In this document: positions 9,416-17,030 of the stretch, piece after piece | How positions within the stretch are numbered: the stretch's first letter is position 1 | Layout of the letters: each line of letters opens with the position of its first letter | DNA from: Epilithonimonas sp042695135 | Lineage (GTDB): Bacteria; Bacteroidota; Bacteroidia; Flavobacteriales; Weeksellaceae | Length of the DNA stretch: 64,000 nucleotides | Assembly (NCBI RefSeq): GCF_042695135.1 | Contig: NZ_CP170547.1 | Span: 310,001 to 374,000 of the forward strand | Reading direction: 5' to 3' | The notes under the pieces: generated by a model | The model's input: the letters and a program-made list of their open reading frames with translations, nothing else | What the model was told of the DNA's origin: nothing | The model's database searches: none | Program-made: the position numbers and the translations under genes

Positions 9416-9449
9416 AACAGGCTTCACGGAAATTTCGTGAAGCCTGTTT
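9416..9449 (+). terminator. Hairpin after mnmA
   Basis: A 13-bp perfect inverted repeat (9416-9428 with 9436-9448) 24 bp after the mnmA stop codon. The following T tract is weak (TTTG), so termination may be inefficient. The right arm overlaps the first of three 21-bp-spaced repeats upstream of the next gene. Confidence 0.7.
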
Positions 9450-9498
9450 GTCTATATAATATTTACGTTCGTCTATACAAAACCGAGTTCTGTCTATA
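9450..9498 (+). promoter_or_regulatory. Three 21-bp-spaced direct repeats upstream of the 9582 gene (LytTR-like)
   Basis: The heptamer GTCTATA occurs at 9450, 9471 and 9492, an exact 21-bp pitch. The middle copy is preceded by TACGTTCGT (9464-9472), which fits the general LytTR-domain binding consensus [TA][AC][CA]GTTN[AG][TG] at every position; the other two match only partly. A LytTR response regulator gene lies convergent just downstream (10047-10796). Binding by that regulator is inference. Confidence 0.5.
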
Positions 9499-9581
9499 AC
9501 CGCAAACATCTATGAATAAAGGAATGTTAATTGTTCAGTATCATTCAACAAAAACATTTTTAACACGCAAAATTATTTATT

Positions 9582-9974
9582 ATGAAAAAGTTATTAGTAG
9601 TTGCAGGTTTATTTTTAGCATTAACGATAAACGCACAAGAAAGACAAGACAGAGGTCAAAGAGCAACCGCAGAGCAAAGAATGAAAGAATTCGATAATTA
9701 CAATCTTTCTCCCGTTCAGAAGCAAAAAATACAGGCGCTTTATAAAGACCGGGAAGCGAAGTTTGCAAAAAACAAACCCAGAGGAGATAAAGGCCAAAGA
9801 CCGGACGATTCTAAAATGAAAGCGAAGTTTGAAAAAGACAGAAAAGATTTTGACCTAAAAATTCAGAAAATAATGTCTAAAGACCAATATGCAAAGTTCC
9901 AGGCGGATCGCAAAGAACATCAAAAAGATGGTTTTAGAAAAGACGGACAAAGACCTGAGCGTAAGAAAGCTTAA
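9582..9974 (+). CDS. Small exported, highly charged protein (Spy/CpxP- or DUF4890-like)
   Basis: A 130-residue protein with a clear signal peptide (cut after TINAQ, about residue 19). The mature part is almost entirely helical and charged, rich in K, R, D and Q. It contains LSPVQKQKIQALY and IMSKDQYAKFQAD blocks that resemble the paired LTxxQ-like motifs of Spy/CpxP-type periplasmic chaperones, and also DUF4890 proteins of Bacteroidota. A role in envelope stress or metal binding would fit but is not shown. The upstream region holds three phased repeats, and a LytTR response regulator gene follows convergently, with a shared terminator between them. Confidence 0.65.
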   Translation: MKKLLVVAGLFLALTINAQERQDRGQRATAEQRMKEFDNYNLSPVQKQKIQALYKDREAKFAKNKPRGDKGQRPDDSKMKAKFEKDRKDFDLKIQKIMSKDQYAKFQADRKEHQKDGFRKDGQRPERKKA

Positions 9975-10003
9975 TTATAAAGTTTATAAAATAATTTAAA
10001 ATG

Positions 10004-10034
10004 AAAAAACCTTCAGATGCTCTGAAGGTTTTTT
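10004..10034. terminator. Bidirectional terminator between the 9582 gene and the LytTR operon
   Basis: AAAAAACCTTCAGA pairs with TCTGAAGGTTTTTT around a 3-base loop. Both flanks carry the A/T run needed for termination in either direction, which suits the two convergent genes. Confidence 0.9.
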
Positions 10035-10046
10035 GTGATCAAAGGT

Positions 10047-10796
10047 TTAATTTCCAGCCAGCCAATCCTTAAAATCTTTTACTCTGTCCCGACTGACCGT
10101 GATCTCTTCGTTTGGCTGAAAGTCCAGATCAACTTTATAATTCGGAGAGGTATGTATGTTTTTGATATAATCTGAACTGATGATGAATTGTCTGTTGACG
10201 CGGAAAAATTTTGATGGTTCCAGAACATTTTCCAGTTCGTCCAGCGTAAAATCTGTTGGGAAATTACGTTCTTTGGTTTGGAGATAAACGATTTTATTTT
10301 CGCTGTAGAAGCAACTGACTTCATTGATGGAAACGACCTTCAGATTATAACCGATTTTAACCAGAATCCTGGAAAGAGTTGCCTGATCTTTTTTAACGAT
10401 TTGCCTGATTTCCTGAGAATTAACAGCGCCTTGTTCCGGTAAGAACGATTTGAATTTTTCAATTGCTTTTTCCAAATCTTCTTCTTCAATCGGTTTTAGA
10501 AGATAATCGATGCTGTTGAGTTTAAAAGCCTTCAGAGTATATTGGTCAAAAGCCGTTGTATAAATGATAAATGCTTTTGTCGAAACTTTATCAAAAATAT
10601 CAAATGACAATCCGTCGCCGAGAACGATGTCCGAAAAAATCAGTTGTGGGTGTTCATTATTCTGAAACCATCCGACTGACTCCTCCACAGAATTAAGGCT
10701 CGCAACCACTTCTAAATCAGAGAATAAACTTAACAATTTTTCCAATCTTCTGACTGCTGGTTTTTCATCTTCTATGATTATCGTTCTTATTTTCAT
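10047..10796 (-). CDS. LytTR-family response regulator
   Basis: A 249-residue two-domain regulator. The receiver domain (about 1-120) has acidic residues E9/D10, the phospho-acceptor D56 (SDIVLGD) and the conserved lysine in YLLKPIEEE. A LytTR DNA-binding domain (about 145-249) carries the FFRVNRQFIIS and SPNYKVDLDF features. LytTR domains bind direct repeats spaced about 21 bp. It is the last gene of a leftward operon headed by a LytS-type kinase (12234-13571) and is very probably that kinase's partner. The promoter of this operon carries LytTR-like repeats, so autoregulation is likely. Confidence 0.92.
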   Translation of the reverse strand: MKIRTIIIEDEKPAVRRLEKLLSLFSDLEVVASLNSVEESVGWFQNNEHPQLIFSDIVLGDGLSFDIFDKVSTKAFIIYTTAFDQYTLKAFKLNSIDYLLKPIEEEDLEKAIEKFKSFLPEQGAVNSQEIRQIVKKDQATLSRILVKIGYNLKVVSINEVSCFYSENKIVYLQTKERNFPTDFTLDELENVLEPSKFFRVNRQFIISSDYIKNIHTSPNYKVDLDFQPNEEITVSRDRVKDFKDWLAGN

Positions 10797-10801
10797 CGGT
10801 T

Positions 10802-11371
10802 TTAGTAAATAAATGGAATCAGTTTTTTGGTTTGCTCTTTATAATCTGTATAATCCTTTCCGAACTGCTCCGTCAGAGCTTCTTCTTCGATTTTAATTCT
10901 ATACAAAAATGCTAAAAAAGGTGGAATAAAAGCAACTGCCAAAGCAAACCAATTGTTAAGATATAATCCGAGACCTAAAAATGTAAGCAAGGATGCAGAG
11001 TATGATGGGTGTCTCAAAATACTGTAGAATCCGTCTTTTTTTGATCTTGTGACCTTCTCTTATCGTTACATCTACCGTAAAATATTTTCCTAAAGATTTA
11101 ATAATGATGAGTCTTCCAAAAATTCCTAGAATCAAAAACAGCAAGCCGACATAATTGATCCAGTTGTCTTCGGAAATAAATGCTCTGACCACATTTCCTG
11201 CAAAGATTGCTGATGTAATTGACAAAACAATCACTATCCATAAAAGGTTCAGAGTTGATTTGTCTTTTCCCTTTTATCAGTTTCCACAGAAACCATTGAT
11301 TGTTTATAATAGATCTCGGTTACAAGCCAGAATGCCATCAGGACATAAAAAACAATATGCATAGTGCTCAT
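10802..11371 (-). pseudogene. Isoprenylcysteine carboxyl methyltransferase-like membrane protein, two frameshifts
   Basis: Read with two single-base corrections, this is one protein of about 189 residues. The start MSTMHIVFYV at 11371 leads into a membrane helix, then (after a frame change near 11263-11270) TLNLLWIVIVLSIT and GRLIIIKSLGKYFTVDV. After a second change at the seven-A run near 11034-11042 come ILRHPSYSASLLTFLGLGL and the C-terminal EEEALTEQFGKDY. RHPSY-x-S and the E-E-x-L-x-x-x-F-G-x-x-Y tail are hallmarks of the ICMT/PEMT-like family. Both changes equal one extra A in an A run on the coding strand. It sits in the kinase/2TM operon, 1 bp after a 2TM gene and 5 bp before the response regulator. 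Either a decayed gene or two sequence errors. Confidence 0.8.
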
Positions 11372-11372
11372 T

Positions 11373-11675
11373 TTATTTATATTTCTCCATTAGTTCTCTT
11401 ATTTTTTTCTCCTCCCAATCTTTTCCTAAGAAAAATCCGGGGCAGAAGACGCCGGCAGCGTGGGCTAACAAACCTATTCCCCAGAAAAAAGGTGTTGCCC
11501 AGATGTCCCAGGTCCGGATCGTCTCACCTTTTTGGAAATCAGTCAGATTAAGGATTATCAGGAAAATATTGACGAAGATATAAACCATCAAATGAATATA
11601 AAATCCTTTCAGTTTCTTAACTTTTTTTACAGCTTGCTGATACTGGATATCTTCTTTTTTATCTATAATTTCCAT
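11373..11675 (-). CDS. 2TM domain-containing protein
   Basis: A 100-residue membrane protein of the 2TM type. A short cytoplasmic helix (YQQAVKKVKKLKGFY) is followed by two transmembrane helices (about 28-46 and 66-86) and a C-terminal amphipathic end with the family signature GKDWEEKKIRELM. Function is unknown. The 5' end overlaps the end of the preceding 2TM gene by 17 bp, consistent with translational coupling. Three such genes plus a fourth 2TM domain fused to a histidine kinase lie in a row here, which suggests the domains act together, perhaps as hetero-oligomers in membrane sensing. Confidence 0.88.
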   Translation of the reverse strand: MEIIDKKEDIQYQQAVKKVKKLKGFYIHLMVYIFVNIFLIILNLTDFQKGETIRTWDIWATPFFWGIGLLAHAAGVFCPGFFLGKDWEEKKIRELMEKYK

Positions 11676-11955
11676 TGCTTTGTTTTTTAAGTTCTTTATT
11701 AATCATATCTTTTTCCCATTCAGGATTAAATAAAAATAGTTTAAATCCTTTGAATGCTAATATCAATCCCCAGATTGCGAAAATTGCAAACCCATTGAAA
11801 TCGTACCAGAGTGAAAATTCACCCTTTAATAAACGATTCCCGTAAACTAAAACAAATACTAATGAGAAAATGGTCATTCCCGTATAGAATTTTTTGATTT
11901 TTCTGACTCTTTCTGCAGCCATCTCGTAGTGGAATTTTTCTTTGTTATTTTCCAT
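11659..11955 (-). CDS. 2TM domain-containing protein
   Basis: A 98-residue relative of the neighbouring 2TM proteins: the helix AAERVRKIKKFY, two membrane spans (about 28-45 and 58-78), then NPEWEKDMINKELKK in place of the usual W-E-E-K-x-I tail. The start at 11955 (MENNKEKFHYE) is chosen over an in-frame ATG at 12015, which would overlap the upstream gene and add a basic leader unlike its paralogues. It begins 4 bp after the previous gene ends. Function unknown; see the operon context given for the kinase. Confidence 0.85.
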   Translation of the reverse strand: MENNKEKFHYEMAAERVRKIKKFYTGMTIFSLVFVLVYGNRLLKGEFSLWYDFNGFAIFAIWGLILAFKGFKLFLFNPEWEKDMINKELKKQSNGNYR

Positions 11956-11959
11956 GATA

Positions 11960-12253
11960 TTAATGATTTTCTTTGTTAAGTATTTTCTGAATTTTTTTCT
12001 CTTCCCACTTTTCACCGAAGATCAATGGAAGCGCAAACACACAAATCAAATGGATTGACAACACCAAAGTCCATATAAAAAGTGTCATAAAATGGTCCAA
12101 GCTCAGGAAATCTTCCCAACTGTCAGATTGTACATATCTCATTATTAACAAGCCAAGGTCGATGATCACATAAGCCAGGATATGAAAATAAAGATATTTT
12201 ATCCTGTTTACTTTCTCTCTTGCAAGCTGGTATTTAAGACTCTGATTTTCCAT
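11960..12253 (-). CDS. 2TM domain-containing protein
   Basis: A 97-residue 2TM protein: YQLAREKVNRIKYLYFH lead-in helix, two transmembrane helices (about 25-41 and 57-77) and the signature GEKWEEKKIQKIL near the C-terminus. Its start overlaps the end of the histidine kinase gene by 20 bp, so translation is likely coupled to the kinase. The sequence is clearly related to the 2TM domain at the C-terminus of that kinase, suggesting the three small genes and the fused domain arose by serial duplication. Confidence 0.88.
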   Translation of the reverse strand: MENQSLKYQLAREKVNRIKYLYFHILAYVIIDLGLLIMRYVQSDSWEDFLSLDHFMTLFIWTLVLSIHLICVFALPLIFGEKWEEKKIQKILNKENH

Positions 12254-13571
12254 AATTTTTGTTTTTTCTCATGATCTTTTCTATCTCTTTTTCTTCCCAG
12301 TTTTTTCCGATTGCGAAGGTTTTCACCGCCTGGATCGCAAGTCCCATTCCCCATCCGAATAACGGAAACCAAAACCACTGATAAGAAGAAGTCGTGACAT
12401 TGATAAATATAAGGAGCGGAATTATTACACAGTAAGAGACAAGACTTATATAGAATTCTTTTAGCTCTTTTACTCTTTTTACTGCTTTCTGATAAGCCAG
12501 ATTTTCCGTTTCCTGAATTGGTTTTATTTCTGATCGCTGAGACATTTTTTCTGTCAGTACCGGGATTTTCACTTTAAAACTATGTTCAGATTTTTCGACA
12601 AATACATTCTCTTTTGTGAGAAAAGAATACCGCTGAACAATGTTAGCCAGTCCAATTCCGGCACTTTCCTTAAGCTGCTCTCTCACCTGCAGATTATTCT
12701 CAATGGAAAGAAATTTCCCCTCCGTAAAGACTTTTACCTTTAATGGTCTGCTTGATGTTGCAAAATTATGTTTGATGCAGTTTTCCAATAAAAGCTGAAG
12801 AGACAGTGGGACGACAAATTTCTCTTCATCTTCTTTTTTGACTTCAAACTCAAAATCCACACTGTCTTCAAATCTGGTCTTCAGAAGGTTACAATAGGTT
12901 TTCGCAAATTCTATCTCGTCCGAAACCGTTACCAGTTCTTTATCTTTCTGCTCCAGAACATATCTGTAAATTTTCGACATCGATGCCGTGAATTTCTGTG
13001 CCTGGCCTGGATTTTCATCAATCAATGCTGATAAGACATTCAAGGAATTAAAAAGAAAATGTGGATCCAGCTGATTCTTAAGGCTTTCAAACTGAGCGTT
13101 GGCAGAATTAGCGATCAATTTCTGCTGAACCACTTCTTTTTTTGATGTCTTTTTCAGTTCCTCCATAAAACCTTTGGCGTGGAGAAAAGCAGCGATCATC
13201 AATGCAAAATTGACAAAAAACCAATTGGTGAAATTATACTTGCCCGAGAAAAACTCTTCCGGTGTAGAGGCTTTCTGGATCACCACAAAATTGATATAAT
13301 TACAGAAATAAACGACCACAAAATTGACAACAATAGTCGCAACTATTCCTAAAATCGTTCTATATGTAGTCTGCTCTGTCCAAGAGAACTTTTTGTTAAG
13401 ATATTCATTTACAATGCCATTACTAGGTCCTAAGCTGAAAGCATAAAGTGCGGAAATCAGGAAACTATAGCCAAAACTTTCAAAACTTTTTTCATCGGAG
13501 AAAAAGGTAAAAAAGAACAAACTAGATCCCAGTGTGATCCAAAGTAATGATATGATGCTTTTTCTTTTCAT
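12234..13571 (-). CDS. LytS-type sensor histidine kinase with C-terminal 2TM domain
   Basis: A 445-residue membrane kinase. Four transmembrane helices occupy about residues 1-135. The His_kinase domain has the phospho-accepting H171 in LDPHFLFNSLN, followed by a HATPase_c domain with the N-box LLLENCIKHNF and G-box AGIGLANIVQRY. After the ATPase the protein continues with a linker and a complete 2TM domain (about 358-445: YQKAVKRVKELKEFY, two membrane helices, GKNWEEKEIEKIM). The catalytic part is thus bracketed by membrane segments. It heads the operon that ends with the LytTR response regulator, its presumed phosphotransfer partner. No periplasmic sensor domain is evident. Confidence 0.9.
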   Translation of the reverse strand: MKRKSIISLLWITLGSSLFFFTFFSDEKSFESFGYSFLISALYAFSLGPSNGIVNEYLNKKFSWTEQTTYRTILGIVATIVVNFVVVYFCNYINFVVIQKASTPEEFFSGKYNFTNWFFVNFALMIAAFLHAKGFMEELKKTSKKEVVQQKLIANSANAQFESLKNQLDPHFLFNSLNVLSALIDENPGQAQKFTASMSKIYRYVLEQKDKELVTVSDEIEFAKTYCNLLKTRFEDSVDFEFEVKKEDEEKFVVPLSLQLLLENCIKHNFATSSRPLKVKVFTEGKFLSIENNLQVREQLKESAGIGLANIVQRYSFLTKENVFVEKSEHSFKVKIPVLTEKMSQRSEIKPIQETENLAYQKAVKRVKELKEFYISLVSYCVIIPLLIFINVTTSSYQWFWFPLFGWGMGLAIQAVKTFAIGKNWEEKEIEKIMRKNKNYGKSES

Positions 13572-13626
13572 TGTAAATGATTTTTGATTAGAATAACTTC
13601 AATTGCTTTATTCTAATTTCTGAGTT

Positions 13627-13699
13627 CAAAATTATGTTAGATAGAAAAGTTAAGCAATTTTATATGACCGAATTGTTAAAAAACTGTACTGAGTTGTAA
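13627..13699 (-). promoter_or_regulatory. Promoter of the kinase/2TM/LytTR operon with paired LytTR-like sites
   Basis: The coding strand has TAATTTTG at 13634-13627, matching TAnnTTTG. Two direct repeats lie upstream: CCGAATTGTTA (13668-13678) and CTGAGTTGTAA (13689-13699) as read on the + strand, exactly 21 bp apart. The proximal repeat begins 34 bp after the end of the -7 box. The same spacings recur at the promoters near 51.45 and 53.95 kb. LytTR regulators bind pairs of this kind, so the operon may control itself. Confidence 0.65.
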
Positions 13700-13797
13700 A
13701 AATAAACTTTTGGAGTCTTAAATTTTTATTAAGATCAATAATCAAACTTAAAAAAGGAACACAATTTGCTTTTTAAAATTTATAATTATTAATTTAT

Positions 13798-13995
13798 ATG
13801 AAGAGAAACGTAGAAATAATATTCGCCGGACTCTTTGGGACAGCAGCTGTTCTGGGAGTTTTGGCAGCGAGAAAATATTTAAGAAACAGAGTTTACCACA
13901 GCGACTATTCTGACCATCATTTGTTATTTGGTAATTCCAAAAGACGCCCTTATGCAGCGTCGGATGATGGTATTGAGTTAGACGCATTTCTATAA
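13798..13995 (+). CDS. Small single-span membrane protein, unknown function
   Basis: A 65-residue protein with one N-terminal transmembrane helix (IIFAGLFGTAAVLGVLAA), positively charged on both sides (KRN before, RKYLRNR after). A hydrophilic tail ends in acidic residues. It is not similar to any family I recognise. The gene is supported by a sensible start behind an AT-rich leader, a good hairpin terminator after it, and its lone placement between the divergent kinase operon and the radical SAM gene. Confidence is moderate because it is short. Confidence 0.6.
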   Translation: MKRNVEIIFAGLFGTAAVLGVLAARKYLRNRVYHSDYSDHHLLFGNSKRRPYAASDDGIELDAFL

Positions 13996-14020
13996 CACAC
14001 ACTATTTTTATTATACAAAT

Positions 14021-14048
14021 TTCCGGTTCCAGTGAATCGGATTTTTTT
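14021..14048 (+). terminator. Terminator after the 13798 gene
   Basis: CCGGTTC pairs with GAATCGG (one G-T pair) around a 4-base loop, followed by seven T residues. Confidence 0.8.
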
Positions 14049-14125
14049 GTGGAAAACTTTCCGGAATTTTAAGAGAGATTTTATTTTTCTAATGATAATT
14101 TTGAAGAAAGATCTTCTGTTCAAAA

Positions 14126-15166
14126 ATGTCAGATTTCATCCCAAAAGGGCAAGGCGCTCAACGTAATGTCGTCAACAAATTTGACCGGTTCACTCACGAG
14201 CCGGAAGATTATGAATTGGATAAAATCAAAACGCAGGTCACAGAAGTTTTCCCGAAAAGCATCATTAATATTATAAAAAGTCCCGATTTGCCGATGGATT
14301 ACTCTATGAATCCATATCAGGGCTGTGAGCACGGCTGCTCCTATTGTTTTGCCAGACCAACCCACGAGTTCTGGGGTTACAGCGCAGGCGTTGATTTTGA
14401 AAGGAAACTGATGGTCAAGAAAAATGCACCCGAACTTCTGGAGAAAACTTTTCAGAAAAAATCTTACATCCCAAAACCGATTATGCTTTCCGGAAACACA
14501 GATTGCTATCAGCCGATTGAAAAACAATTCGAGATCACCAGAAAATTGCTGCAGGTTTGTCTGGATTACAGACATCCGGTTTCCATCATTACCAAAAATG
14601 CTTTGATTATGAGAGACATTGATATTCTGGAAAAAATGGCTGACAAAAATCTTATTTCTGTTAATATGAGTATTCCAACTATTAATGAAGATCTTCGACG
14701 CGTAATGGAACCACGAACATCAACAGCAAAAAACAAACTGAAAGCGATTGAAGTTTTGTCCGAAAAAAACATTCCTGTGAATGTGATGATCGCACCTGTA
14801 ATCCCAGGATTGACGAGCGATGAAAGTCTGAATATTATGAAAGTCGTTTCCGAAGCCGGCGCAAAAAGCTGCGGTTATACTTTGGTAAGATTGAATGACA
14901 CCGTTGAACCAGTTTTTCTCCAATGGCTGGAAACGCATTTTCCCGACAGAAAAGATAAAGTCCTGAATCTCATCCGATCTATGCGAGGCGGAAACCTCGG
15001 TGAAAAACGTTTTTTCCAACGTTACCAAGGCGAAGGGAACATCGCAGAAATGATCCACAAAACTTTTGAAATCGGGAAGAAGAAATTTTTCGCCAATAAA
15101 GAAAGAGCAAGTCTTACAACCGAACATTTTACAGGAAGCAGGTCGCAGCAATTGCGATTGTTTTAG
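14126..15166 (+). CDS. PA0069-type radical SAM protein
   Basis: A 346-residue radical SAM enzyme. The 4Fe-4S ligands C67-xxx-C71-xx-C74 sit in YQGCEHGCSYCFARPTHEF, a context seen in the PA0069/Rv2578c branch, which is related to spore photoproduct lyase. The KNALIMRDIDIL and NVMIAPVIPGLTSDE segments also fit that branch. The reaction has not been established for the family; DNA repair has been suggested because of the lyase similarity, and that is weak evidence. It stands alone between two terminating regions, with a dispersed repeat separating it from menD. Confidence 0.85.
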   Translation: MSDFIPKGQGAQRNVVNKFDRFTHEPEDYELDKIKTQVTEVFPKSIINIIKSPDLPMDYSMNPYQGCEHGCSYCFARPTHEFWGYSAGVDFERKLMVKKNAPELLEKTFQKKSYIPKPIMLSGNTDCYQPIEKQFEITRKLLQVCLDYRHPVSIITKNALIMRDIDILEKMADKNLISVNMSIPTINEDLRRVMEPRTSTAKNKLKAIEVLSEKNIPVNVMIAPVIPGLTSDESLNIMKVVSEAGAKSCGYTLVRLNDTVEPVFLQWLETHFPDRKDKVLNLIRSMRGGNLGEKRFFQRYQGEGNIAEMIHKTFEIGKKKFFANKERASLTTEHFTGSRSQQLRLF

Positions 15167-15170
15167 TAAT

Positions 15171-15299
15171 TTTTATCGCAAAGTCACAAATTATTTTTAA
15201 TTCTAACTTCGTAAAAGTCTCAAATTGGAAATCACTCTGCAATCTTTGCGACTTAGAACGATCGATTTGTTTATATTTTTTGTGCCTTTGCGATAAAAT
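15171..15299. repeat. Dispersed intergenic repeat, family A, copy 1
   Basis: A 129-bp element bounded by inverted ends: TTTTATCGCAAAGTCACAAA at 15171-15190, and TTTTTTGTGCCTTTGCGATAAAA at 15276-15298. Inside is a further TTTGCGACTTA motif. Similar elements lie at 18632, 35939, 51524 (half) and 56105. No coding potential. The terminal inverted repeats suggest a MITE-like or REP-like unit. No transposase is visible in the window. Confidence 0.75.
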
Positions 15300-15307
15300 A
15301 CAACATC

Positions 15308-15333
15308 TTGATTAAAGGTTTTGATTAAATTTG
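15308..15333 (+). promoter_or_regulatory. Candidate menD promoter
   Basis: TAAATTTG at 15326-15333 matches the TAnnTTTG -7 box and lies 32 bp before the menD start. A TTG at 15308-15310 could serve as the -33 element, though the 15-bp spacer is short. Confidence 0.4.
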
Positions 15334-15365
15334 CAAACTGATTTATTTCTCAGTAAATTTCTACA

Positions 15366-17030
15366 ATGAAGCAATATTCCGCAAAACGAAGCATCCAGAT
15401 TCTCGCACATATTCTTGAACAATACGGCATCGATAAGATCATTATTTCTCCAGGATCCAGAAACGCACCTTTGGCAATCCATTTTTCGGAAATCGATGCG
15501 TTCCAGTGTTACAGTATTGTGGACGAAAGATCGGCTGCTTTTGTAGGGTTGGGAATTTCAAAATCAATCAAGAAACCTGTCGCAATTACTTGTACAAGCG
15601 GTTCTGCGGCAACCAATTATTATCCCGCAGTTGTAGAAGCGTTTTATCAGAATATTCCGCTTTTGGTTTTGAGCGCAGACAGGCCTTCGGATTTTGTGGA
15701 TATTTTTGACGGTCAAACCATTCGTCAGAAAAATCTTTTCCAGCAGCATTCTTATGGCGATTTTGAATTGCTGGAAGATGAAAAAGACGGCGCAGATGAT
15801 TATAACTTTGATACCATTAAAAAAGCGGTTGAGCTCTGTATTGAAAAAAGCGGTCCGGTTCACATCAATATTCCGTTGAACGAACCACTTTATAATTTGG
15901 TAGATGAGTTGCCGGTTCTGCCAACTTTAGAAAAAACAATTCAGAAAAAAGTTTATGAAATCCCGTCAAATCTGATTGCAGACTGGCACACTTCAAAGAG
16001 AATTATGATTCTTACCGGAACATTGGCTCCAAATCCAGAATTGGAAGCACAACTTTCTCAACTGGTTAAAAATCATACGGTTGTCGTTTTGACAGAGATG
16101 AATTCAAACCTTCGGCACGAGAAATTCTTCGCTCACATCGACCGGTATATTACAGATTTTACGGAGGAAGATTACAGAACGTATGCGCCTGATCTGCTAA
16201 TTACAATCGGACAAAATGTAGTTTCCAAAAGAGTAAAACAATTCCTCAGAAAGGCAAAACCTTCACAACACTGGCACATCGATGAATATTGGCAGCCAGA
16301 CACTTACTTTGCTTTAACTCAAAAAATTGAAGTTAAATCTGAGATCTTCTTCTCCAAATTATTGAAATCCATCAATCTGGAACCGAGTCCTTTCTTCAAT
16401 CTTTGGGACGTTCTGAAGGATAAAAAAGATGCAAAACACGAAGAATATCTGAACAAGGCACCATTCTCCGATTTCTATCTTTTCAATCAACTGTCAAAAA
16501 ACATTCCCGAGAATTATAAAATTCATTTCTCGAACAGTTCGGCAATCCGCTATGCACAATTGTTTGAATATCGGAAATATGATGTTTATTGTAACCGGGG
16601 AACAAGCGGAATAGATGGCTGTACTTCTACCGCAATGGGGTTTGCAATGATGGAAGATGAACCTACGATTTTAATCACTGGAGATTTATCATTTTTCTAC
16701 GATATCAACGGTCTTTGGAATCAATACATTCCGCCTTATACGAGGATTGTGATTTTTAATAATGGCGAAGGAAATATTTTCAAAATCATTCCCGGACCAA
16801 GCGGAACGAATGCTTTGGACGAGTTTATAGCAACCACGCATCACAGAAATGCAGAGTTATTAGCAAAAAATTTCGGTTTTGATTATACAAAGATTGAGGA
16901 CGAAATTACACTGGACCGTGTTTTACCAAACTTTTTCAAGCCCAATCCGAAACCAAAAATCCTGGAGGTGATGACTTCGGAATGTAATAATGCGGATATT
17001 CTGAAGCAGTATTTTGAAGAGTTAAAGTAA
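15366..17030 (+). CDS. menD: 2-succinyl-5-enolpyruvyl-6-hydroxy-3-cyclohexene-1-carboxylate synthase MenD
   Basis: A 554-residue thiamine-diphosphate enzyme that joins 2-oxoglutarate-derived succinic semialdehyde to isochorismate, the first committed step of menaquinone synthesis. Signs of the family: the N-terminal PSRNAPL substrate-binding segment (SPGSRNAPLAIHFS), the VDERSAAFVGLG block with the catalytic glutamate, TCTSGSAATNYYPAVVEA, and the C-terminal ThDP/Mg motif beginning at TGDLSFFYDING. Length is normal. Menaquinone is the usual respiratory quinone in flavobacteria, which also fits the quinone-linked PyrD in this window. No other men genes are adjacent. The gene abuts the convergent pabC-like gene, with both stop codons touching. 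Confidence 0.95.
   Translation: MKQYSAKRSIQILAHILEQYGIDKIIISPGSRNAPLAIHFSEIDAFQCYSIVDERSAAFVGLGISKSIKKPVAITCTSGSAATNYYPAVVEAFYQNIPLLVLSADRPSDFVDIFDGQTIRQKNLFQQHSYGDFELLEDEKDGADDYNFDTIKKAVELCIEKSGPVHINIPLNEPLYNLVDELPVLPTLEKTIQKKVYEIPSNLIADWHTSKRIMILTGTLAPNPELEAQLSQLVKNHTVVVLTEMNSNLRHEKFFAHIDRYITDFTEEDYRTYAPDLLITIGQNVVSKRVKQFLRKAKPSQHWHIDEYWQPDTYFALTQKIEVKSEIFFSKLLKSINLEPSPFFNLWDVLKDKKDAKHEEYLNKAPFSDFYLFNQLSKNIPENYKIHFSNSSAIRYAQLFEYRKYDVYCNRGTSGIDGCTSTAMGFAMMEDEPTILITGDLSFFYDINGLWNQYIPPYTRIVIFNNGEGNIFKIIPGPSGTNALDEFIATTHHRNAELLAKNFGFDYTKIEDEITLDRVLPNFFKPNPKPKILEVMTSECNNADILKQYFEELK

Noticed and set aside
11034..11042. Programmed ribosomal frameshift in the ICMT-like gene
   Set aside because: The required shift is +1, whereas an A-run slippery site would favour -1. 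A second shift of the same kind lies upstream, so error or decay is simpler.
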